Below, in pieces: positions 35,687-45,513 of a stretch of 64,000 nt of DNA. Both the position numbers and the translations under genes were made by a program. The first letter of the stretch is position 1, and each line of letters begins with the position of its first letter. Below the pieces are notes generated by a model that was given only the letters and a program-made list of their open reading frames with translations, had not been told where the DNA came from and did no database searches. This DNA is from Anisus vortex (lineage: Eukaryota > Mollusca > Gastropoda > Planorbidae), in NCBI GenBank assembly GCA_949126835.1, contig OX421500.1:29739991-29803990 (forward strand), written 5' to 3'.

Positions 35687-36435
35687 TAATAAAGTGTATA
35701 CTATATACAGTGTAGAGTATACTGCTACATTGTATACTATTTACAGTGTAGTGTACACTGCTAGAGTGTACACTATATACGGTGTAGTGTATACTGCTAC
35801 TGTGTACACTATTTACGGTGTAGTGTATACTGCTACGGTGTACACTATATTATACGGTGTAGTGTATACTGCTAAGGTGTACACTATAAACGGAGTAGTG
35901 TACAATGCTACGGTGTATACTATATACGGTGTAGTGTATACCGCTACAGTGTACACTATATACGGTGTAGTGTATACCGCTAAAGTGTACACTATATACG
36001 GTGTGGTGTATACCGCTACAGTGTACACTATATACGGTGTAGTGTATACCGCTACAGTGTACACTATATACGGTGTAGTGTATACCGCTACAGTGTACAC
36101 TATATACAGTGTAGTGTATACCGCTACAATGTACACTATATACGGTGTAGTGTATACCACTACAGTGTACACTATATACGGTGTAGTGTATACCGCTACA
36201 GCGTACACTATATACGGTGTAGTGTATACCGCTACTGTGTAAACTATAGACGTTGTAGTGTATAATGCTACAGTGTAAACTATAGACGTTTTAGTGTATA
36301 ATGCTACAATGTACACTATATACGTGTAGTGTATACTTCTACAGTGTACATTATATACAGCGTAGTGTATTCTGCTTCAGTGTACACTATATACAGCGTA
36401 GTGTAATCTGCTACAGTGTACACTATATACAGCTA
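35687..36435. repeat. 36-bp self-complementary minisatellite, about 21 copies
   Basis: The unit is made of two 18-bp halves, GTGTACACTATATACGGT and GTAGTGTATACCGCTACA. Because 36 is a multiple of three and the unit lacks stops in several frames, it yields long artificial frames on both strands. GTGTACAC and GTATAC palindromes and near-complementary halves give strong hairpin or cruciform potential. Confidence 0.95.
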
Positions 36436-37113
36436 TTCATTGTTTAAACACAAAAAAGTTTTAAAGGTGTTTTTTTCCAAACAATGTCAGATAAAAGAAA
36501 GTTAAAAATAGACCTTTAGTTTGGTGAAACTTCATCTAATCCTGTTATTATTTAAACGGCAAACTATTATCACACTATAAATTGATACGTAAATTATTTA
36601 TTAGTTTTAATTTAAAATATATTGAAAACGTTATAATCTAAATAAGCCTCGAGGGCCGCATACTATTGTTTGTCCATTGGCTATAGTTAGCACACCCCTG
36701 CATTACATAAATTACACTTTGTCTTGCTCTAAATTTTAGCTATTATCGGTGCCGGTGCGCAACAGTAGTCTAAACAATAAATTAAACTTCTTTCTGTTGC
36801 TGTACGGGTATTTCCGAAACGTCATAATTGCGACGCAACAAAACACCGCTCTTGAAAGCCGCACTACACGTGAGTCGAGCAATGGCATGTTTCACGGCCA
36901 AAATCAATTATCTAAATAAATCTAACGAGTATTTTTGTTTAACGTTCATTTTTGATTTTTATTTGTTGGGCCGAAAAGCTGTAGATTTTTTTTTAGGTGA
37001 AACAAGTAGTGCATTAAAACATGAAGATAATCGTTAGAGCGCTTTTGAAGAAAATTTCCAGACATATATACACATATATATATATATACATACAATTTTA
37101 ACTCGTATTATAT

Positions 37114-39777
37114 ATAGTACCAGGTGACCGATCATTCGATCGGTAATAAAGAGCAGGCGCTTGTACCATAACATAATGAGTATGTAAAACAACAGTGCAT
37201 AAATTTAAAAAATACGTCTTTACCAGACCTATAAATTATATTTGTCTTTATCCTTTTTTTAACTATGAATAACATGGGCTTAAAATTCTAACAGTCGAAG
37301 CAGATTTTTAATTGTGCAGTTTAATATCTAGATTTTGCCCGATAACCTCCCCCCCCCCACCCAAAAAAAAAAAAATGAATAAAAAAATAAAACAATAAAA
37401 CAGCTTAATCTCATTTCAAGCCCTAAAAAACCCATGTCGTCTAGAGTTGTCAGTTTTAAATCCAACAGAAAAATATCTCATTATGTCATTATGTTATGTA
37501 TTTAAAAAACTGAAAATGAAAAGTTTAAATTTAATATATCGTGAATTACGTTACAATTTTTAGTTCTTCTACCCTTTCCCCTACTTTAACAACTAACTGT
37601 CAAACTTTCTAGTGACCCCTCCCTCCCTCACCCCATTCAAGCTAACAATGAGTTACGGCCTGCATGTTAATTTGATATAAATTAAAAAGGTGTACGAATA
37701 AATTTAATACATTTTTTCTAGTTTACCAGATTTCATATTGAATTCGTTACATAGTCGAATAGTAATTTCTTACTTGGGCACATATATAAATCTAAAGTAA
37801 AGTTTGTAAATCACTTGTAAAAAATATCTTATACAAAAAGTATTTATTTATTATTTTCAATGTTTTCAATGTATTATTCCAAACATTGTTTGACGAAAAA
37901 GTAAAAATATATAGTTTGGTGTAAACCTTTTTTAATATCCTCCATGTGTGTTACTATTTAAATAAACTATCGCGGCAAAATATAATGTCGATTAATTAAA
38001 ACAATGGTATAATAAACATTTTAAAAAATTGTTTAAATTTTGAGCATTACACTAGTTAAATACTAAATAATTAAAGTTGAAATTATGTTATTCATTGAAA
38101 GGACTGCAAATGAAAAGATTATAATATAGGCTACGTTAGATGATTTGTTTAATTCCCCCCCCCCCCCCCTTGCACCCCCACCCCTCAATAAAACGAACAG
38201 TATATTACACTTCTGACTATTGTTATGGTGAAATTACGAATAAATTGAATACATCTTTTCTAGTTTACCAGATTTCAAATTGACAATGTTAACATATTCT
38301 AATATATCTTACTTTGTTTGACCTATATAAGCAAATCATACATATTTTAATGAAACATTTGTATTGAATAAAAAAAAAGTGGATACTAATACAGTGTATA
38401 CTATTTATAGTGTACAGTATACTACTACATTGTATACTATAAACGGTGAAGTGTATACTGCTACAGTGCACACTATATACGGTGAAGTGTATACTGCTAC
38501 AGTGTACACTATATACGATGTAGTGTATACTGCTACAGTGTACACTATAAATGGTGAAGTGTATACTGCTACAGTGCACACTATATACGGTGAAGTGTAT
38601 ACTGCTACAGTGTACACTATATACGGTGTAGTGTATACTGCTACAGTGCACGCTATATATGGTGTAGTGTATACTGCTACAGTGTAAAACTATATACGGT
38701 GTAGTGTATACTGCTACAGTGTACACTATATACATTGTAGTGTTAACTGATTCAGTGTACACTATATACGGTGTAGTGTATACCGCTTCAGTGTAGGCCT
38801 ACACTATATATGGTGTAGTGTATACTGCTACAGTGTAAAACTATATACGGTGTAGTGTATACTGCTACAGTGTACACTATATACATTGTAGTGTTAACTG
38901 ATTCAGTGTACACTATATACGGTGTAGTGTATACCGCTTCAGTGTAGGCCTACACTATATACGGTGTAGTGTATACTGATACAGTGTACACTATATACGG
39001 TGTAGTGTATACTGCTACAGTGTACACTATATACGGTGTAGTGTATACTCCTACAGTGTATATTATATACGGTGTAGTGTATACTTCTACAGTGTATACT
39101 AGACTATATTCAGTTATAAAGTTTTTGTACCAAAAAAAAAAGATTTCGACGTGTTTTTTTTCTAAACAATGTTAGATGAAAGAAAGTTAAAAATAGACCT
39201 TTAGTTTGGTAAAACTTCATCTAATCTTGTTATTATATAAAAACGGCAACTATTATCTCACTATTAATTAAAACGTAAATATTTTATTTGTTTTAGTCTA
39301 AAATATATTGAAGTTTAATCTAAAATACATTGAAAACATTATAATCTAAATAAGCCTCGAGGGCCGCATACTATTATTTGTCACCCACTGGCTGTAGTTT
39401 GCACACCCCTGCATTACATAAATTACACTTGGTCTTGCTTTAAATTATATCTGTTATCGGTGCCGGTGCGCAACAATAGTCTAAACAATAAATTAAACCT
39501 CTTTCTGTTGCTGTACGGGTATTTCCGAAACGTCATAACTGCGACGCAACAAAACACCGCTCTTGAAAGCAGCACTACATGTGGGTCGAGCAATGGCATG
39601 TTTTCACGGCCAAATTCAATTATCTACGATAAATCTAAAGCGTATTTTTGTCTAACGTTCATTTTCGATTTTTATTTGTGTGGCCGAAAAGCTGTAGATT
39701 TTTTTTTAGGTGAAACAAGTAGTGCATTAAAACATGAAGATAATCGTTAGAGCGCTTTTGAAGAAAATTTCCAGACA
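37114..39777 (-). mobile_element. Unclassified 3-kb element, array copy 3
   Basis: It has the same termini and orientation as copy 2, is 2664 bp long and carries no nested LINE. It has its own expanded minisatellite (38390-39112). An embedded hAT-like end (CACACCCCTG near 39402) is shared. The 96-codon frame at 39460-39750 with CGRKAVDFFLGETSSALK is shared with copies 1 and 2 and has no known domain. Confidence 0.78.
38390..39112. repeat. 36-bp minisatellite with 151-bp higher-order duplication
   Basis: About 20 units of the same 36-bp sequence as in copy 2. A block starting GTAAAACTATATACGG recurs at 38684 and 38835, 151 bp apart, that is four units plus a 7-bp insert that forms TAGGCCTA. 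Confidence 0.92.
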
Positions 39778-39787
39778 TATATACACA

Positions 39788-39860
39788 TCCTATACTATAA
39801 TACGAGTTAAAATTGTATGTATCCTATACTATAATACGAGTTAAAATTGTATGTATATAT
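39788..39860. repeat. Linker repeat pair between array copies 3 and 4
   Basis: Two copies of TCCTATACTATAATACGAG plus TTAAAATTGTATGTA, as at the left edge of the array, then a TA tract. Confidence 0.8.
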
Positions 39861-39869
39861 ATATATACA

Positions 39870-40032
39870 GGAGTTTTGGGACTAGATGACGTTAATATTG
39901 AGTTGTTATCACATGCGCTTAACCGGCAGCAGTGAAACCTCTCACAGATTAATAGTCTTCAAGAGCGCACTGAGCATGCTAATATAGCATGGATAGAAGC
40001 GCTATATAAATTACCATTACATTACATTACAT
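39870..40032 (+). mobile_element. LINE 3' tail with (ATTAC)n end
   Basis: It ends GAAGCGCTATATAAATTACC followed by ATTACATTACATTAC. The sequence joins directly to the interior of array copy 4, whose first part is missing. Confidence 0.55.
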
Positions 40033-40559
40033 TACAGTATACTCTACACTGTAAAAAATAAACACTGTATTAGTATCCACTTTTTTAAAAATTCAATGAA
40101 TGTTTCATTAAAAATATGTATGATTTGCTTATAAAGGCCTACCAAAGTGTCAATTCGAAATCTGGTAAACTAGAAAAGATGTAAATTCAGTATATTCGTA
40201 TTTTCCTTATAACAATAGTCAGAAGTGTAATATACTGTTAGTTTTATTGAGGGGCGGGGGGAGGGGGGAAGGAATTAAACACATCATCTAACGTAGCCTA
40301 TATATATTATAATGTTTTCATTTGCAGTCTTTTAAATGAATAACCTAATTTCACCGTTAATTATTTAGTATTTAAGTTTAATGCTAAAAAAAAAATGTTT
40401 ATCATACCATTGTTTTAATTAATCAATATTATATTTTGCCGCGATAGTTTATTTTAAATAGTAACACAAATGGAGGATATTAGATAATGTTAACACCAAA
40501 CTATATTTTTTTACTTTTTTGTCAAACAATGTTTGGAATAATACATTGAAAACATTGAA

Positions 40560-40770
40560 AATCTCTATATATAAAAAGATCGTGTTTGTGTCCCCACCGA
40601 TCTCTATTGTGTCAGTGACATATTTAGGCCTAGTCCTATATACTGTCTAATAGCTTTTCACATCTGACATGTGCCTTCTCTAGCTAAGTTGTTAACGTAG
40701 AGGACTGCTGTGCGTGCGAGCGGGTTCGATTCTCCAGTTAGACTATGCCTATTTTTTTTACCCGATTTAC
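40560..40770 (+). mobile_element. tRNA-like SINE region nested in copy 4
   Basis: TAGCTAAGTTG (A-box-like) and GGTTCGATTCT (B-box-like) stand at tRNA spacing, after a leader with GATCGTGTTTGTGTCCCCAC. Equivalent regions are at 43745-43955 and 46745-46945. It replaces about 150 bp present in copies 1-3. Confidence 0.5.
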
Positions 40771-40904
40771 ATTTATTCGTAGACCTTTTTAATTCCTATC
40801 AAACATATTTGCCGGCCGTAACTCATTGTTAGCTTGAATGGGTTGAGGGAGGGAGTTGAAAAAATTGACTTAATGTTATAGGAAAGTTTGACAGTTGTTA
40901 AAGT

Positions 40905-41243
40905 TAATTAATTAATTAATTAATTGGTCATTTATATAGCGCCTCACTCCATGCTAATAAAAGCATGCTCAGCGCGCTCACAAAATCGAAACGACAATAA
41001 CACTCTAAAATAGTTTTAAACAAGGTTTCGGCCGATGGAGGCACGAAATGACAATAACATTTTAAAATAGTTTCAAACAAGTTTTTTGCTGATGGATGTG
41101 TATTTGATCAATTTAGTTGAAAAGAAAAGTCTTCAAATTCTTCTTGAATGCCTTTTTTGACACAGAGTTTTTCAGTGTCTCAGGTAAGCCGTTCCACAGT
41201 GAAGGCGCCACAGATTCAAACGAGCGTACACCAAATCACCAAT
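40905..41243 (-). mobile_element. LINE 3' tail, type A, nested in copy 4
   Basis: The minus strand encodes FGVRSFESVAPSLWNGLPET followed by LKNSVSKKAFKKNLKTFLFN and a stop, the end of a LINE ORF2. It then has the GCGCTATATAAATGACC end and a TTAA-rich tail. Copy 1 has the empty site (GTTAAAGTAGGGGAAGG). The same insertion is at 44090-44430 and 47088-47427. Confidence 0.75.
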
Positions 41244-41326
41244 AGGGGAAGGGGTAGAAGAACTAAAAATTGTAACGTAATTCACGATATTTTAAATTTA
41301 AACTTTTCATTTTCAGTCTTTTAAAT

Positions 41327-41945
41327 AATAATAATAATAATAATATTTGTATAGCGCTGCCAACAAACATAATGTAAGCTCAGAGCGCGTTTAACATACA
41401 ACTAAGAATACGGATATTACACTAGGCCAGGTGACAGAGCTAAATTGATGATTAAAAAAAAAGACAAAACAAATAAATGTAGCATTAACCGACCCAACTC
41501 ATAAATAAGACAGTAAGTTTCTAAAGCATGTTAAATGTTATCGAAGGTAAATATTGAAATAATGAGTTTTTAAGTTCTTTTTGAAAGTAACAGTAGAGCT
41601 TGTTCGCCTCAGTTGAATGGGAAGTTGATTCCACACCTTCGGACCGGATACTGAGAAGGCTCTAAGGCCAACGGTCGTCAGAGAGAAACGGGGCTCTTCC
41701 AGAAGCGATGAGTTTGCAGAACGAAGTGTTCTTTGCGGGACATAAGGTCTGATTAGTTCCTTGAGATAGGACGGAAACTCGTTATTAAAAATGCACTGAT
41801 GGCAAAGTAGCGCCACTTTATACTCAATTCTGGCTTTCACGGGGAGCCAGTGGAGCGAGCGTAGAAGGGCAGTTCCCGAGTCTCTTTTAGACTTGCACAT
41901 AAACAAACGCGCAGTACTTTAATGTATTCGTTGTAGCCTGGCGAT
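41327..41945 (-). mobile_element. LINE 3' tail, type B, nested in copy 4
   Basis: A 122-codon minus frame (41538-41906) has LLRSLHWLPVKARIEYKVAL, LRSANSSLLEEPRFSLTTVG, AFSVSGPKVWNQLPIQLR and FKKNLKTHYFNIYLR: the classic C-terminus of a CR1/L2-like ORF2. A 3' region ending GGCAGCGCTATACAAATA and (TTA)n follows. Nearly identical insertions are at 44512-45128 and 47510-48136. Confidence 0.82.
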
Positions 41946-42344
41946 TTAATGACATAAATGACATTGGATTTAAAACTGGCAACTCTAGCCTACATGTTTT
42001 TTTTTGGTTTAAAATGAGATTAAGCTGTTGTTTCTTTTTTTTTTTTTTTTTCTTTTTTGGGGGGGGGGGGGGGGGTTATCGGGCAAAATCTAGATATTAG
42101 ACTGCACAAATAAAAATCTGCTTCGACTGTTAGAATTTAAAGCCCATGTTATTCATAGTAGAAAAAAGAAAAAAGACAAATAGGCCTACAATTTATTGGT
42201 CTGGTAAAGAAGTATTTTTAAAATTTATGCACTGTTGTTTTACATACACATGATGTTAAGGTACAAGCGCCTGCTCTTTATATTACCGATCGAATGATCG
42301 GTCACCTGGTACTATATATATATATACATACAATTTTAGGATAT

Positions 42345-42380
42345 CCTATACTATAATACGAGTTAAAATTGTATGTATAT
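42345..42380. repeat. Linker repeat between array copies 4 and 5
   Basis: Single copy of the TCCTATACTATAATACGAG linker, preceded by an inverted ATACAATTTTAGGA. Confidence 0.75.
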
Positions 42381-42399
42381 ATATATATATGTGTATATA

Positions 42400-45300
42400 T
42401 GTCTGGAAATTTTCTTCAAAAGCGCTCTAACGATTATCTTCATGTTTTAATGTACGACTGGTTTCACCTAAAAAAAAATCTACAGCTTTTCTGCCTCACA
42501 ATTAAAAATCGGAAACGAACGTTAGACAAAAATACCCTTTAGATTTATCGTAGATAATTGATTTTGGCCGTGAAAACATGCCATTGCTCGACCCACATGT
42601 AGTGCTGCTTTCAAGAGCGGTGTTTTGTTGCGTCGCAGTTATGACGTTTCGGGAATACCCGTAGGCTTACTACAGCAGATAGAAGTTTAATTTCTTGTTT
42701 AAACTTCTGTTGCGCACCGATGATAGAAATAATTTTAAACAAGACCAAGTGTAGTTTATGTAATGCAGGGGTGTCCAACCTACAGCCAGTGGGTAACGCG
42801 CGGGCGGACAAATGATAGTATGCGGCCCTCGCGGCTTATTTAGATCAGAACGTCTTCAATATATTTTAGATTAAACTTCAATATATTTTAGATTAAATTT
42901 AAAAAAAAAGAAAAACAAATAAATATTTACGAATTATCTAATAGTCAGATAATAGTTTGCCGTTTAAATAATAACAGAATTAGATGAAGTTTAACCAAAC
43001 TAAAGTTCTATTTTTAACTTTCTTTTATCTGACATTTTTTGAAAAAAAAAACACCTCTAAAACTTTTTTTGTGTTTAAACAATGAATAGCTGTATATAGT
43101 GTACACTGTAGCAGATTACACTGCACTGTATATAGTGTTCACTGTAGCAGTATACACTACGCTGTATATAGCATACAATGTAGCAGTATACTCTACACTG
43201 TAAATAATAAACACTGTATTAGTATCCACTTTTTTTAAACTTCAATGAATGTTTCATTAAAAATATGTATGATTTGCTTATAAAGGCCTACCAGAGTAAG
43301 ATATATTAGAATATGTTAACATTGTCAATTCGAAATCTGGTAAACTAGAAAAGATGTAAATTCAGTATATTCGTATTTGCCTTATAACAATAGTCAGAAG
43401 TGTAATATACTGTTAGTTTTACTGAGGGGCGGGGGGGGGGGGGGAGAAATTAAACACATCATCTAACGAAGCCTATATATATTATGATCTTTTCATTTGC
43501 AGTCTTTTCAATGAATAACATAATTTCACCTTTAATTATTTAGTATTTAAGTTTAATGTTCAAAATTTAGAAAAAAAAAATGTTTATCATACGATTGTTT
43601 TAATTAATCAATATTATATTTTGCCGCGATAGTTTATTATAATAGTAACACAAATGGAGGATATTAGATAATGTTAACACCAAACTATATTTTTTTACTT
43701 TTTTTGTCAAACAATGTTTGGAATAATACATTGAAAACATTGAAAATCTCTATATATAAAAAGATCGTGTTTGTGTCCCCACGGATCCCTATTGTGTCAC
43801 TGACCTATTTAGGCCTAGTCCTATATACTGTCTAATAGCTTTTCACATCTGACATGTGCCTACTCTAGCTAAGTTGTTAACGTAGAGGACTGCTGTGCGT
43901 GCGAGCGGGTTCGATTCTCCAGTTAGACTACGCCTATTTTTTTTACCCGATTTACATTTATTCGTAGACCTTTTTAATTCCTATCAAACATATTTGCCGG
44001 CCGTAACTCATTGTTAGCTTGAATGGGTTGAGGGAGGGAGTTGAAAAAATTGACATAATGTTATAGGAAAGTTTGACAGTTGTTAAAGTTAATTAATTAA
44101 TTAATTAATTGGTCATTTATATAGCACCTCACTCCATGCTAATAAAAGCATGCTCAGCGCGCTCACAAAATCGAAACGACAATAACACTCTAAAATAGTT
44201 TTAAACAAGGTTTCGGCCGATGGAGGCACGAAACTACAATAACATTTTAAAATAGTTTCAAACAAGTTTATTTGCTGATGGATGTGTATTTGATCAATTT
44301 AGTTGAAAAGAAAAGTCTTCAAATTCTTCTTGAATGCCTTTTTTGACACAGAGTTTTTCAGTGTCTCAGGTAAGCCGTTCCACAGTGAAGGCGCCACAGA
44401 TTCAAACGAGCGTACACCAAATCACCAATAGGGGAAGGGGTAGAAGAACTAAAAATTGTTACGTAATTCACGATATTTTAAATTTAAACTTTTCATTTTC
44501 AATCTTTTAAATAATAATAATAATATTTGTAAAGCGCTGCCAACAAACATAATGTAAGCTCAGAGCGCGTTTAACATACAACTAAGAATACGGATATTAC
44601 ACTAGGCCAGGTGACAGAGCTAAATTGATGATTAAAAAAAAGACAAAACAAATAAATGTAGCATTAACCGACCCAACCCATAAATAAGACAGTACGTTTC
44701 TAAAGCATGTTAAATGTTATCGAAGGTAAATATTGAAATAATGAGTTTTTAAGTTCTTTTTGAAAGTAACAGTAGAGCTTGTTCGCCTCAGTTGAATGGG
44801 AAGTCGATTCCACACCTTCGGACCGGATACTGAGAAGGCTCTATGGCCAACAGTCGTCAGAGAGAAACGGGGCTCTTCCAGAAGCGATGAGTTTGCAGAA
44901 CGAAGTGTTCTTTGCGGGACATAAGGTCTGATTAGTGCCTTGAGATAGGACGGAAACTCGTTATTAAAAATGCACTGATGGCAAAGTAGCGCCACTTTAT
45001 ACTCAATTCTGTTTTTCACGGGGAGCCAGTGGAGCGAGCGTAGAAGGGCAGTTCCCGAGTCTCTTTTAGACTTGCACATCAACAAACGCGCAGTACTTTT
45101 ATGTATTCGTTGTAGCCTGGCGATTTAATGACATAAATGACATATATTTCTGTTGGATTTAAAACTGACAACTCTAGCCTACATGTTTTTTTTTGGTTTA
45201 AAATGAGATTAAGCTGTTGTTTCTTTTTTTTTTTTTTTTTTTTTGGGGGGGGGGGGTTATCGGGCAAAATCTAGATATTAGACTGCACAAATAAAAATCT

Positions 45301-45494
45301 GCTTCGACTGTTAGAATTTAAAGCCCATGTTATTCATAGTAGAAAAAAGAAAAAAGACAAATAGGCCTACAATTTATTGGTCTGGTAAAGAAGTATTTTT
45401 AAAATTTATGCACTGTTGTTTTACATACACATGATGTTAAGGTACAAGCGCCTGCTCTTTATTACCGATCGAATGATCGGTCACCTGGTACTAT
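42400..45494 (+). mobile_element. Unclassified 3-kb element, array copy 5 (complete)
   Basis: Complete copy from TGTCTGGAAA to CACCTGGTACTAT, 3095 bp. It has about three minisatellite units (43090-43225), an embedded hAT-like end CAGGGGTGTCCAACC at 42766 and all three nested insertions of copy 4. No autonomous protein is recognised. Confidence 0.82.
44090..45128 (-). mobile_element. Nested LINE tails A and B in copy 5
   Basis: Type A lies at 44090-44430 and type B at about 44512-45128. The type B frame (44717-45085) is 122 codons and nearly identical to that in copy 4. Confidence 0.78.
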
Positions 45495-45513
45495 ATATAT
45501 ATATGTGTATATA

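Larger units (their letters stand above)
33803..37064 (-). mobile_element. Unclassified 3-kb element, array copy 2
   Basis: Same termini as copy 1 but inverted: starts ATAGTACCAGGTGACCG, ends TTTCCAGACA. It holds a LINE fragment (34470-34995) and an expanded 36-bp minisatellite (35687-36435). An internal frame ending DFFLGETSSALKHEDNR at 37037 matches copies 1 and 3. Confidence 0.78.
40033..42315 (+). mobile_element. Unclassified 3-kb element, array copy 4 (5'-truncated)
   Basis: It starts inside the minisatellite and lacks the TGTCTGGAAA end. It ends with the terminal hairpin and CACCTGGTACTAT. It contains three nested insertions at the same places as copies 5 and 6: a tRNA-like SINE region, a LINE tail of type A and a LINE tail of type B. 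Confidence 0.78.

Noticed and set aside
35679..39175. Long frames on both strands rich in VYTIYGVVYTAT-type repeats
   Set aside because: They follow from a stop-free 36-bp minisatellite (a multiple of three), are open on both strands, and copy number varies freely. No protein role is supported.
40690..40752. Possible tRNA gene with A- and B-box-like sequence
   Set aside because: No full cloverleaf could be drawn, and it recurs inside the repeated element. Treated as a SINE-like region.
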